A stretch of DNA of 64,000 bases from JAWKNZ01 sp041391425. GTDB lineage: Bacteria; Bdellovibrionota_B; Oligoflexia; Oligoflexales; JAWKNZ01. A program made the position numbers and the translations under genes. Under the pieces are notes generated by a model, which was given only the letters and a program-made list of their open reading frames with translations, was not told the origin of the DNA and ran no database searches. This document shows positions 29,154 to 38,876 of the stretch, piece by piece; positions within the stretch are counted from its first letter, which is position 1; the number at the start of each line of letters is the position of its first letter. Location: the NCBI GenBank assembly GCA_041391425.1, contig JAWKNZ010000002.1, positions 372,001 through 436,000 of the forward strand. Reading direction: 5' to 3'.

Positions 29154-29230
29154 GCGGGCATAGCTCAGCTGGTTAGAGCACTAGCCTTACAAGCTAGGGG
29201 TCCTAAGTTCGAATCTTAGTGCCCGCACCA
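29154..29230 (+). tRNA. tRNA-Val (TAC anticodon)
   Basis: 77 bases with an encoded 3' CCA. Acceptor stem GCGGGCA pairs with TGCCCGC. D-arm GCTCAGCTGGTTAGAGC. Anticodon stem CTAGC/GCTAG with loop CTTACAA, giving anticodon TAC. T-arm CTAAG-TTCGAAT-CTTAG. All elements are complete, so it is very probably functional and decodes GUA and other Val codons. Confidence 0.97.
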
Positions 29231-29403
29231 TTCTACTTTCTCAATTTATCCACTTTCAATAAAACATCTGGCCTGCAGTTGTGCTCTAATTCGAAAAATA
29301 GCCCCTAATTTGTATTTTAATTTTAGTTAATAAATCATATGGTTGATTAGTTTAATACGTCATACTATCGTCCTAAGGTAGATCTTAGAGGAAATCAAAG
29401 CAC

Positions 29404-30711
29404 ATGGCTAAAAAATATGCAAAAGCTTATATTGCCTGGATGGCTTGGAGAAGTCTTATTTCCAGAAAGAGAAAGTCTGGACTTTCATTTATGACAACCA
29501 TGTCGATCTGCGGTGTGGCTCTCGGAGTCTTTGCTCTAGTTGTTGTTCTCTCTGTTATGGGGGGCTTTGAACAAGATTTAAAATCTAATATGTTTAGAGG
29601 GCTGCCGCATTTAGAAATCCTTGCCAACAATGCGATGGCTGGTTTTAGCCTTAAAGAGTATCCAATTGAGATGTTTAAACGTGATTTTTCTGATGCTGTG
29701 GCCATTGAGCCTTTTACTCAAGCAGACGTTGTTCTTCGTCAGAAAAAACATTTAGCTAGTGTAAAGATTTTTGGAGTTGATCCAAAGGCTGGTGGAAAGC
29801 TTTGGGGCTTTAGCTCTTCTATGGTGCAAGGAAAGCTTGAAGACCTCGATGAAAAACGCCCTATGTTATATTCAGACACACCTAAGAATCATTACCCCAG
29901 TATTGTACTGGGTGAAAGCTTGGCTATTGAGCTTGGTGTTGACATTGGAGAAGCTGTGCATGTCTTGAATCCTCAAGTCAGCATTAGGCAAACTTTTTCA
30001 GCATCGAACACTTCACTTTCATCTACTTTTATTGTTTCTGGAATATTTAGGACGGATCTACCTGCGTATGATGCTAAATATGCTGTGGTTTCTCTTGAGC
30101 AGGGTAGAAAATTTATGGCTGACTATGATGAGGTTTTAGATGAACAGGAGTATGTGGCTGGTGTTGCTCTAAATATAAGCGATCCTAATAAGATCGATAC
30201 TTTTGTGCAAAGGGTGAGCAAATATAAGAGTCTCCAAGCACTGAGTTGGAAAAAAGTAAATAAATCATTGCTCTTTGCGTTAAAACTAGAGAAGTTTACA
30301 ATGGGAGCAATTTTATTGTTGATTGTTTTAGTCGCCGCATTTTCTATTAGTGGGACTATGATGATGACGGTGTTTCATCGGAGGAGCCAGATAGCTTTGA
30401 TGCGATCCTTGGGAATGACACAAAGAGATGTTTTGAAGCTATTTATAACTCATGGTTTTTCGATAGGAAGCGTTGGTATTATTTTGGGGCTTTCTTTAGG
30501 GCTTTTGGTTTGTGGCGGAATTTACGCGCAGCTTCTTGATGTTACATTATCGGAAGGGGTTTACTACCAAAAGAAACTACCAGTACGTTTTCTCCCAGTT
30601 GACTATTTGGTCATTGTTGGGTGCGCATGGGTATTGAGTGTAATTGCAGCTGCCTATCCTGCTTATACAGCGTCGAAGCAGGATCCCGGTGTAGGACTGC
30701 GCTATCGATGA
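29404..30711 (+). CDS. Lipoprotein-releasing ABC transporter permease (LolC/LolE family)
   Basis: Inner-membrane subunit that extracts outer-membrane lipoproteins and hands them to LolA. 435 residues: an N-terminal TM segment with the family motif SFMTTMSICGVALGVFALVVV, a large periplasmic domain (60-290) and three C-terminal TM segments ending PAYTASKQDPGVGLRYR. AGAGGAAA lies upstream of the ATG. Its stop nearly abuts the ATPase gene. Only one permease gene is present, so the complex may use a homodimer or a partner elsewhere; LolC versus LolE cannot be decided. Confidence 0.88.
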   Translation: MAKKYAKAYIAWMAWRSLISRKRKSGLSFMTTMSICGVALGVFALVVVLSVMGGFEQDLKSNMFRGLPHLEILANNAMAGFSLKEYPIEMFKRDFSDAVAIEPFTQADVVLRQKKHLASVKIFGVDPKAGGKLWGFSSSMVQGKLEDLDEKRPMLYSDTPKNHYPSIVLGESLAIELGVDIGEAVHVLNPQVSIRQTFSASNTSLSSTFIVSGIFRTDLPAYDAKYAVVSLEQGRKFMADYDEVLDEQEYVAGVALNISDPNKIDTFVQRVSKYKSLQALSWKKVNKSLLFALKLEKFTMGAILLLIVLVAAFSISGTMMMTVFHRRSQIALMRSLGMTQRDVLKLFITHGFSIGSVGIILGLSLGLLVCGGIYAQLLDVTLSEGVYYQKKLPVRFLPVDYLVIVGCAWVLSVIAAAYPAYTASKQDPGVGLRYR

Positions 30712-30721
30712 GGTGTTAAAG

Positions 30722-31408
30722 ATGCCCGATGGTATCGTTTTAGAAAATATTTGTAAAACATATACTATTGCTGCGCAAAAAATTGAAGCACTGCGAGGAG
30801 TTGACTTAACAATTCCTCACGGGACTATAGCAGCTGTTACTGGAAAATCTGGTGCTGGTAAGAGTACCTTGCTGCATATAATTGGGACTCTAGACGCACC
30901 AAGTTCGGGTAAGTTGATGCTAAATGGTACCGATGCTTCATCTATGAACGATTTGGTTGCATCGAGTTTTCGTAATCGTACAATTGGTTTTGTTTTTCAA
31001 ATGAATAATTTGCTTCCTGAATTCTCTGCACTTGAAAATGTAATGATGCCCGGGTTGATTGCGGGGGTATCTAAGGAAGTTGTTCGAGAAAGAGCAAAAG
31101 AATTATTGCAGGCTGTTTCTTTGGGGTTAAGGCAAGATCATAGGCCTGGAGAACTATCAGGAGGGGAACAGCAAAGAGTTGCTATTGCTAGAGCATTGTT
31201 GATGGCTCCTCCTATATTATTAGCTGATGAACCTACTGGAAATTTGGATCAGAGAACAGGATGGGAGATTCAGGAACTTTTACTTGAAGTTGCTACGCAT
31301 AATAAAATGACCATGCTGCTAATTACTCATGATGTTGATTTGGCCAAGAGGCTTCCTTACCAAATTGTTGTAGAAGATGGCAGAATAGTTGAAGGAGGAA
31401 ATACTTGA
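30722..31408 (+). CDS. lolD: Lipoprotein-releasing system ATPase LolD
   Basis: ABC ATPase that powers lipoprotein release. Walker A GKSGAGKS, Q-loop FVFQMNNLLPEFSALENVMMP (typical LolD/MacB wording), signature LSGGEQQR, Walker B ILLADEPTGNLD and H-loop THD are all present. The ATG at 30722 is chosen because GAGGTG lies nine bases upstream; a GTG at 30713 would be less well placed. It begins just after the permease gene, and its TGA overlaps the TTG start of bamA, showing one tightly packed envelope operon. Confidence 0.92.
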   Translation: MPDGIVLENICKTYTIAAQKIEALRGVDLTIPHGTIAAVTGKSGAGKSTLLHIIGTLDAPSSGKLMLNGTDASSMNDLVASSFRNRTIGFVFQMNNLLPEFSALENVMMPGLIAGVSKEVVRERAKELLQAVSLGLRQDHRPGELSGGEQQRVAIARALLMAPPILLADEPTGNLDQRTGWEIQELLLEVATHNKMTMLLITHDVDLAKRLPYQIVVEDGRIVEGGNT

Positions 31409-33736
31409 TCAGTCAGTGTATTGGCCGTTGGTTTGTTGCTTTAAATATTTTTTTATTTGCTTGGCAAGCTTCGGTGTTTGCGTTCTCAGATGAGAATAAA
31501 ATTTCTAAGGTGACCGTTCGTGGTAATGCCAAAGTTGAGTCTACGGCAATTTTGACTTTGCTTGAAACAAAGGCTGGCGCTCGATTGGATAATACTAAGG
31601 TTAAAGATGACATTTTTACGCTATTTGATTTGGGGTATTTCTCGAATATCCGCGTGTTTAAGAAAAAAGATGTAAATGGTTATGAAGTCGTTTTTGAGGT
31701 CGCAGAAAAGCCAGCCATTGTTAGTATTGAGTTTGAAGGCCTGGAGGAAGTTACGGAAGATGACTTGAAAGATAAGATGGAGACAAAACTCTTCAAAATA
31801 ATCAATGAATCTACCATTGCTTCTGATATGCGTATGATCGAAAAGCAATACATTGAAAAGGGTTTTTATTTAGCTAAGGTCACCTACAAAATAGAAAAGA
31901 AAAATGAAAATGAAGTGAGGCTGAAATTTATCATTGATGAAAATGGTAAGGTTTTGATTGGTGATGTGTTTGTCCTTGGTAATAAGTATTTTACTGATGC
32001 TGATTTGATAAGTAAATTTGCTTCGCAACCTTATACTAGGAGCGCAGCTTTTTCTAGTGCAGCTTTGTATCAAGATGAAAAGGTTAAAAGAGATCTTGAA
32101 TTTTTATCGTACTATTATAGGGATCAAGGCTTTGCTGAAGTAAAAGTTGCCAAGCCGATTACTTTTTTAGATTCTGATCGGGAGTTTGTCAGGATTACTT
32201 TTCAAGTAGAGGAAGGTATTCAATATAATGTTGGTAAAATTACTGTAACAGGTGATTTGTTATACGAGGAGAAAGAACTTTTAGATCTAATGAAGCTTAA
32301 ACCAGGTAAGCTATTTCGTCATTCTTGGTTTGTTCAGTACGATATTGAAATGTTGATGAATAAATATCGTGATCTTGGTTATGCTTATGCAGATGTTAAT
32401 CCAAAGACTACGCTGAGAAAAGATGAAAAACTTGTCGATATTAACTATGTTATTACCAAAGGGAATAAGGTTTATTTTGGAGACATTTCCATTGTAGGTA
32501 ATACTAAAACCCGTGACAATGTGATTAGGCGTGAATTTGAAGTTAACGATAGTGAGCTTTTTAACGGCACAAAATTATTGAAATCAAAAACAAACATTAA
32601 TCGATTAGGCTTTTTCGAAGAAGTACAGATTATTGAAGAGAGGGATGCTCAGCAGGAAAATGTTTTAAACCTAAAGGCTAAGGTTAAGGAAACGCATACT
32701 GGTCAGTTGCAAGCGGCTGTCGGCTATACGCCCGCTGCAGCCACAAAGGCCAGTTGGTTTGGACAAGGAAAGTATGATGAAAAGAACCAGTCTGGTAAAG
32801 GTTGGAACACTTCGCTTACGGGAAAATTTACTGACTATAATAATTATACCTTAGACCTAGGGTTTCAGGATCCGAGGTTGAACGATAGTTATTGGTCTTT
32901 AGGCGCAGATATTGGATACGAAAAACGAGAGGCTAGATATGCTCAAGGAGTCGATTTTTCAGAGGTCAAACGCTCAGTCAGTGCTACGTTGGGTAGAAAA
33001 ATTATCGAGTTGATTAGAGGCTCCTTGACGTTGGAAAGAAGTCAAACAATCCAGACGAGTGAGCAGTTTATTTTAGATCAATTTCGTAGTGATGGGATTA
33101 AGACAAGCGTTATATTAGGACTCAGCCGAAGAGATGTAGATAATTATCTTGATCCGACATCTGGGACAGCGGTGGCATTAGCCCATAGATTTGCTGGCGG
33201 AATTTTGGGGGGTGATTATCAGTATATGGAATCTACTTTCGATACAAAATATTATATACCGCTGGATTTTTCTGAAACATTCAGAACACACTTTAAGTTA
33301 CATGGAAGATTAGGCCTATTATGGCAGAGTGGGGACAAGAAAATACCTTTTTCTGAAAGGTATCGCCGAGGTGGACAAAACGACATTATGCGTGGCTTTG
33401 ATTATGCCTCCATCAGTCCTTATTATAGAGTGTTAAAGGCGCCTGGAGATAGTGGGGAGCTTTATCCTAAGGGTGGTGATAAAGAGTTAACCTTTCAAAT
33501 TGAATACTTTGTCCCCTTGATTCAAGAAGCGAAAATAAAAGCATTAGTTTTTTCTGGACTTTGGTCGAGTTTACGACGATAATGAAAGTGTCGAGTTTTC
33601 AGGCTTTGCTAAAGATGTTGGTTTTGGACTAAGATGGATTACTCCTATTGCTCCGTTTAGATTTGAATGGGCTTTTCCTATAAACAAGGATGGGTCTTTA
33701 GGAGGAGTTAGGCCTATATTCAATATAGGGTATTAA
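31405..33736 (+). CDS. bamA: Outer-membrane assembly protein BamA, one frameshift near the 3' end
   Basis: Outer-membrane insertase: signal peptide, five POTRA-like repeats (about residues 30-420) and a C-terminal beta-barrel. The frame stops at 33582 (SGLWSSLRR). A one-base deletion in the T6 run at about 33559 restores VFLDFGRVYDDNESVEFSG and a C-terminus FNIGY-stop at 33736, the aromatic end expected of outer-membrane proteins. bamA is normally essential, so the shift is more probably an error or a very recent change. TTG start overlapping the lolD stop. skp follows. Total about 776 residues. Confidence 0.9.
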
Positions 33737-33802
33737 TTAATCTGATATACGTTCTAATGTCGATATTATGTCACCCAAAAAATGGTAGAGGAAAGGAAAA
33801 AG

Positions 33803-34354
33803 ATGAAGTTGAAATGGTTAAATGTCCTTATGCTTACAGTGTTGGTCGCGGGAATTTTTCTTGTAATCCCCTTGTCAGTTGAGGGTAGTGAGGCTAAGTA
33901 CGGCGTTGTTAATATGCAAAAAGTAATCCTTAGTGTCACAGAGGGCAAAACGGCTAGGAGTACTCTTGAAAAGGAAATTAAGGCTAAGGAAGCTGAACTG
34001 CTGAAAAAAAAGCAGGAGTTGGATAAGTTGAATGCAGACTGGAAGAATCAAGCGCCGCTTCTTAGCGAAGAAGCTAGAATGAATAAACAGAAATCATTTC
34101 AAGAGAAATTTTTAGCATTACGTTCTGAAGAAATGAAGTTTCAGCAAGAAATTAAACAAAAAGAGGCAACTGCGACACAGAAGATTGCAATTAAGGTTGC
34201 TGGAATGGTTGAAAAAATGGCAGCAAAAAGAAAGCTAGAGGCAGTTTTTGAAACCAATAGTGCTGGCCTTCTTTACTTAAAGGATCCTATTGATTTGACT
34301 GATACAGTTATTGCTGAATACGATAAAGTTAATACTACAGCAAAGAAAAAATAA
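33803..34354 (+). CDS. skp: OmpH/Skp-family periplasmic chaperone
   Basis: Holdase for outer-membrane proteins on their way to BamA. The ATG at 33803 is chosen because GAGGAAAGG precedes it and it begins a clean signal peptide (MKLKWLNVLMLTVLVAGIFL); an upstream ATG at 33782 lies before that site. The mature part starts with the YGVVNMQKV strand and then a long Lys/Glu-rich coiled coil (KEAELLKKKQELDKLNADW), the Skp tentacles. About 183 residues, normal. In many genomes lpxD follows; here fabZ does. Confidence 0.88.
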   Translation: MKLKWLNVLMLTVLVAGIFLVIPLSVEGSEAKYGVVNMQKVILSVTEGKTARSTLEKEIKAKEAELLKKKQELDKLNADWKNQAPLLSEEARMNKQKSFQEKFLALRSEEMKFQQEIKQKEATATQKIAIKVAGMVEKMAAKRKLEAVFETNSAGLLYLKDPIDLTDTVIAEYDKVNTTAKKK

Positions 34355-34400
34355 GAGTTTTGCTCATGGGTGATAAAGAATTTAATTACCAATGGATATA

Positions 34401-34808
34401 ATGGCGATTCAGAAGTGCCTACCTCATCGCCATCCGATGTTGCTTGTCGATAGAATCATAGAATTGGAGCCACATTGCTTGGTAAAAGGAATTAAGTGTA
34501 TTTCAATTGCTGATCCTATCTTGCAAGGGCATTTCAGATTTTCCAGTGTTTCCTGGGGTGCTTATAGTTGAAGGGGTGGCTCAGACAGCAGGTGTTTTGG
34601 GTTATGTAAGTTTACCTGATGGCTTTGATAAGTGTCTGCTGACAGAAATTACTAAAACTAGATTTCGAAAGCAGGTGATCCCAGGAGACGTTTTGACTTA
34701 TGAAATCAAAGTCAAAAGGGCAAGGGCACCATTTTTTGGTTTAGCGCTGAAGCGACCGTCGATGGCGAGGTAGCTGCACAAATAGAGTTGTCAGCATTGA
34801 TGAAATAA
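34401..34808 (+). CDS. fabZ: 3-hydroxyacyl-ACP dehydratase FabZ, two frameshifts
   Basis: Dehydrates beta-hydroxyacyl-ACP in fatty acid synthesis. Reading across frames gives LPHRHPMLLVDRI, GHF, FPVFPGVLIVEGVAQ with the catalytic His and Glu, then a normal C-terminus ending SALMK. The first shift (near 34536) is explained by loss of two C's: TTCAGAT where TTCCCAGAT would encode GHFPDFP. The second (near 34741) is explained by loss of one T, giving GFSAEATVDGE when restored. It lies between skp and lpxA in a normally essential cluster. The ribosome binding site is not obvious. Confidence 0.85.
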
Positions 34809-34848
34809 CCTTGGATTAGTTGAGGTATTGAGATTGTCGAATGACGCC

Positions 34849-35634
34849 ATGAAAAAAGAAACTAAAATTCATCCGACTGCAATTATTGAAAAAGGTGCAG
34901 AGTTGGGAATTGGTGTTAAAGTCGGCCCTTTTTGTATTATAGGTTCTAATGTCCGTCTAGATGATGGGGTTGTGGTAGATTCTCATTCTTGTATCCGTGG
35001 CAATACAACGGTAGGCTCTAGGACAAGGGTTTGGTCCTATGCTTCACTTGGTACGGAACCACAAGATTTAAAATATCAAGGAGAAGAAACAAGTTTAGAA
35101 ATTGGTGAAGATAATAAGATAAGAGAGTATGTAAATCTTTCGATTGGGACGGAAGGTGGCGGTGGTAAGACTATAATTGGCCATCGAAATTTATTGATGG
35201 TAAATGTGCATGTCGCTCATGACTGCATTATTGGTGATGATTGCATTATCGCCAATGGAGCTGCCATTGCCGGACATGTGGAAGTCGAGTCACAGGCTGT
35301 AATTGGTGGTCTTTGTGCGATCCATCAATTTTGTAAAATTGGTACATTAGCAATGCTTGCAGGTGGATCGATTGTGGTGCAAGATGTGCCGCCTTTTGTT
35401 ATGGTTTCTGGTAATCATGCATCTCCGAAGGGACTAAATTTAACTGGGTTGCGTCGTAAAAAAATGCATTCCTCCCGTATCTCGGAAGTGAAAATGATGT
35501 ATAAGTTTTTATATCGTTCTGATTTAACGATAGAGCATGCAATTGCTGAAATGGAAGCAAACTTATCCGAGTCTGAGGAGCGGCTTCAGTTTGTTCGCTT
35601 TTTAGAAGCGAGCAATCGAGGAATTTGTCGGTGA
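34849..35634 (+). CDS. lpxA: UDP-N-acetylglucosamine O-acyltransferase LpxA
   Basis: First step of lipid A synthesis in the cytoplasm. 261 residues from the ATG at 34849, matching the usual 262; an in-frame TTG at 34828 would add seven. Left-handed beta-helix hexapeptide repeats (IGVKVGPFCIIGS, TIIGHRNLL) are followed by the catalytic segment NVHVAHDCIIGD with H124, then VVQDVPPFVMVSGNHA and a helical C-terminus. Its TGA overlaps the GTG start of lpxB by four bases. Confidence 0.95.
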   Translation: MKKETKIHPTAIIEKGAELGIGVKVGPFCIIGSNVRLDDGVVVDSHSCIRGNTTVGSRTRVWSYASLGTEPQDLKYQGEETSLEIGEDNKIREYVNLSIGTEGGGGKTIIGHRNLLMVNVHVAHDCIIGDDCIIANGAAIAGHVEVESQAVIGGLCAIHQFCKIGTLAMLAGGSIVVQDVPPFVMVSGNHASPKGLNLTGLRRKKMHSSRISEVKMMYKFLYRSDLTIEHAIAEMEANLSESEERLQFVRFLEASNRGICR

Positions 35635-36815
35635 GTAAAAGGCCTTCATGCTTTATTTCAGTAGGTGAGCATTCAGGTGATCTACTGGCTGCGGAATTGG
35701 TCCTTCATTTAAAAAAAAATATCCCTGAGCTAGATATTTTTGGTGTCACTGGTAATTCTCTCCGTGAAGCTGGAGTTACTTCAGTGGGTTCTATCGATGA
35801 ACTGAGCGTTATGGGGATAGTTGAAGTATTAAAGAAGCTCCCAGCTTTGCTTGCATTTGAACAAAGATTATTACACGAAATAGACAGGAGAAATGTCGAA
35901 GTAGCCATCTTAGTAGATTTCCCTGGTTTTCACTTTCGTTTAGCAGAAGAGCTTCATTTGCGCGGTATAAAGGTTGTGCAGTATGTTGCGCCAAAATTAT
36001 GGGCGTGGGGAATCGGACGGGCTAAAAAATTAAAGGAATATTTCGACTTAGTACTTGGTGTGCTACCATTTGAAACGGAATTTTTTTCTTCGTTAGGTGT
36101 TAATTATAAATATATTGGCTCGCCACATTTAGACCGCATTCAACAGCTTAATAATAGTCACGTACAATTTTCATTTACTGATTCTGATCAGGTTATTGCT
36201 TGTTTGCCAGGAAGCCGCTTGGATGAGGTGAATAGGATGATGCCTGTTATATATAAAGTTGCTACCTTGTTAAAAGATGAAGATCCGAGATTGAACTTTG
36301 TCGTGCCTATCTCTTCCAATTTATCAATTAATCAAGTTATCAACTGCATGAGGCGGGTTGGTATCGTTCATGACCTGATAGAGTTAACTAATAATGGCAA
36401 TGGTCTGTGGCGCTATGGAAATGTATATTTTGTAAAAGGTTTGAGTCTTGAATTGATGTCAATTGCTAAGATGGCCGTGATTGCATCTGGTACGGCAACT
36501 TTGGAATGTGCGTTGCTTGGTACTCCCATGGTCGTTCTTTATGCTATGGACGATATGAGTTATAAAATTGCCAGAAAAAAAGTAACAATCTCAGATTACT
36601 CTCTAGTGAATATTGTGGCCCAAAAGAAAATTGTAACAGAATTTATTCAACACTTTACTGTTTTCGATGTTGTTAAAGAAGTCTCGAGATTAATGCACAA
36701 CGAAGATGAATATCTTGCAATGAAAAATGAATTTTTTTTGTTAACAAAAAAATTGACAAATAATGCCGGATTCCATGCAGCGGCCGAAATAGTGGAATTG
36801 ATAGGTAGGGCTTAA
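35631..36815 (+). CDS. lpxB: Lipid-A-disaccharide synthase LpxB
   Basis: Glycosyltransferase joining UDP-diacylglucosamine and lipid X. GTG start seven bases after GAGGAA, overlapping lpxA (GTGA). Family motifs: SVGEHSGDLLAAEL near the N-terminus, VDFPGFHFRLAE, QYVAPKLWAWG, YIGSPHLDR and IASGTATLECALLGTPMVVLY. About 394 residues, normal. It is inside the envelope operon, and an MsbA-like ABC transporter follows 35 bases later. Confidence 0.95.
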   Translation: MSKRPSCFISVGEHSGDLLAAELVLHLKKNIPELDIFGVTGNSLREAGVTSVGSIDELSVMGIVEVLKKLPALLAFEQRLLHEIDRRNVEVAILVDFPGFHFRLAEELHLRGIKVVQYVAPKLWAWGIGRAKKLKEYFDLVLGVLPFETEFFSSLGVNYKYIGSPHLDRIQQLNNSHVQFSFTDSDQVIACLPGSRLDEVNRMMPVIYKVATLLKDEDPRLNFVVPISSNLSINQVINCMRRVGIVHDLIELTNNGNGLWRYGNVYFVKGLSLELMSIAKMAVIASGTATLECALLGTPMVVLYAMDDMSYKIARKKVTISDYSLVNIVAQKKIVTEFIQHFTVFDVVKEVSRLMHNEDEYLAMKNEFFLLTKKLTNNAGFHAAAEIVELIGRA

Positions 36816-36850
36816 GAATCTTATCTGAAAATGACAGGAGAAAGTGTGAT

Positions 36851-38698
36851 TTGAAACGGCATGTGCATGAAGAAGGCATCAATAGGGAACTCTTTTCTAC
36901 ATTGCTATTAAAACCACTAACTGAACAGTGGAAGCGTATTATCTATGTTTTTATATCTCTGTTTGTTTTATCACTATCTCAGTCGATAATTTTATTGCTC
37001 ATGGGGCCTTTTACTACTCTGCTTTTTCAGAATGAAGGAGAGGGATCGGGGTTAGTAGCGTGGGTTGACTTATTGCCTAATAACATGCAAGATTTTTTTT
37101 CATTTTTTTCTTCTAGTTTGATATCTCACAGTGATCTGTGTGTTGTAGTGCCGATGTTAATTGTTGTTGCTGGAGTTGCTAAAGGTGCTGCTACGTACTT
37201 TTACCAAATTAGTCAACAAGCAGTATCTTTGTATTTAGCAAAGAATTATCGAGATCGGCTATTTTTCTCAATTATTTGTCAAGACTTCGAAAAGATAGTG
37301 AAAAGATCACCTTCACAGTGGATGTCTAACATTATGAATGATGTCCAGTTTTTGCAAACTAAGTTTACTGATGCAGTCAATGGTTTGGTACGTGATTCAA
37401 TAACCGCAGTAGCAGCTATTATTATTCTGTTCTTTGTGCATTGGCAGACCTCTTTGGCTGTTTTATCTGTTTCTCCAATAATTGCCATCTTGATGGGAAA
37501 GATAGGCCGTCAGATTGGTATATACACTGAGCAGTACCAAAAAGACTTAGCAGAAATAGCATCGTGCGTTTTAAACATTCGAAGAAGGTTTTTATTTATT
37601 CGTTCTCAGCATGGTGAAGTTAAGGAGAAAGAAAAATTCGAAGATTTTAATGAGTCGTATTATAGTTCAATAAGAAATTCTATTTTATTAAGATCTTCAT
37701 TTGCACCTGGATTGGAGTTTTTTGGATTTTTGTTATTAGCTGTCATTATTTATCTGGCAGGCCATGGGTTATTAATCGACTCTATGAATGCAAGCACTAT
37801 GATGACCTTTTTTGTCGCCATCGGACTGTTAATCAAACCGCTTAGAAATATAGGAGAACAACTTTCAAACTTTCACGAAACTATTGGAGCTCTGCGTAGT
37901 AGTGTTGATGTGTTTCGCAGCCGTATTAACGAAAGAAAATTTATACCAGTTTCAAAGGTACAGAATGCTAATCCCACGTTGACGGTGCCTGTTTTATTAA
38001 AATCTATTCAGATGGGCTTTAATCAAGAAGTGACGATGACGATATATGATAAGAAGATTATCCCAGGTAAAAGTATTGCAATTATCGGTTCTAGTGGTTC
38101 GGGAAAATCTACTTTTTTAAAGACATTAGCAGGGTTAATTAAGCCAATTGAGTGGAATGCAAACATTACCTGGGAGGATTTTACGTCGCAATCTACATTC
38201 GTAAGTCAAGATCCATTTTTGTTTAAAGAGTCAATTCGAAGCAATTTGCTGTATGGCTCTCCATATGAAATCAGAAATAACATTGAATCCGAAATATGGC
38301 AGGCACTCGACATTGTGTCTTTGACTGATACTGTGAAAAGCTTACCCCAAGGCTTAGATACTTCGGTAGCTTCATTTGCAACTAATTTTTCAGGTGGTCA
38401 AGTTCAAAGGTTGGTCATCGTACGTGCTTTGTTACGAAAAAAAACTTTTCTTTTATTTGATGAGGCAACTTCAGCTGTTGATTTAAAGTCGGAGGAAAAA
38501 ATAATAAAAGCATTAATTGCTGATGCGCAAGTTAAAAGAAAATGCTTTATTTTTTCGACGCATAGGCTTCGGCTATTGGATATCTTTGATGAAGTTTGGC
38601 TTTTTGACCATGGAAAATGTATATTATCGGGTAATCATAAGGAAAATATAAAAGATAGAAATTATAGATCTTATTACGAGCATGAGGTCAGTACCTGA
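36851..38698 (+). CDS. MsbA-like ABC transporter (lipid A flippase candidate)
   Basis: Half-transporter of 615 residues: six TM segments in the first 330, then an ATPase domain with Walker A GSSGSGKST, signature FSGGQVQR, Walker B FLLFDEATSAVD and STHR as H-loop. The signature begins with Phe in place of the usual Leu. A TTG start has AGGAG upstream. Its position between lpxB and lpxK argues that it flips lipid A core across the inner membrane (MsbA), but sequence identity to MsbA cannot be judged here. The N-terminal TM domain lacks obvious MsbA-specific motifs. Confidence 0.78.
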   Translation: MKRHVHEEGINRELFSTLLLKPLTEQWKRIIYVFISLFVLSLSQSIILLLMGPFTTLLFQNEGEGSGLVAWVDLLPNNMQDFFSFFSSSLISHSDLCVVVPMLIVVAGVAKGAATYFYQISQQAVSLYLAKNYRDRLFFSIICQDFEKIVKRSPSQWMSNIMNDVQFLQTKFTDAVNGLVRDSITAVAAIIILFFVHWQTSLAVLSVSPIIAILMGKIGRQIGIYTEQYQKDLAEIASCVLNIRRRFLFIRSQHGEVKEKEKFEDFNESYYSSIRNSILLRSSFAPGLEFFGFLLLAVIIYLAGHGLLIDSMNASTMMTFFVAIGLLIKPLRNIGEQLSNFHETIGALRSSVDVFRSRINERKFIPVSKVQNANPTLTVPVLLKSIQMGFNQEVTMTIYDKKIIPGKSIAIIGSSGSGKSTFLKTLAGLIKPIEWNANITWEDFTSQSTFVSQDPFLFKESIRSNLLYGSPYEIRNNIESEIWQALDIVSLTDTVKSLPQGLDTSVASFATNFSGGQVQRLVIVRALLRKKTFLLFDEATSAVDLKSEEKIIKALIADAQVKRKCFIFSTHRLRLLDIFDEVWLFDHGKCILSGNHKENIKDRNYRSYYEHEVST

Positions 38699-38876
38699 GA
38701 ATTGCTGTCAATAAAAATATGCATGATAAGATGTTTTTTATAAGTAATACGTGATTCTTGGTGTGTAGGAAAGCATTGGAATTTTGAATGTGTTGTGGAT
38801 ATTGATTTGTCGAAGAGTTTTTATTCTATGCTAAATTTTGTTCGAAACCTTTATTCTCGACGACTGAGGGATTGAA

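Noticed and set aside
33560..34808. Programmed frameshifting in bamA and fabZ
   Set aside because: No slippery heptamer with a downstream structure was recognised, and a one- or two-base error repairs each site. It is not excluded, but it is not the simplest explanation.
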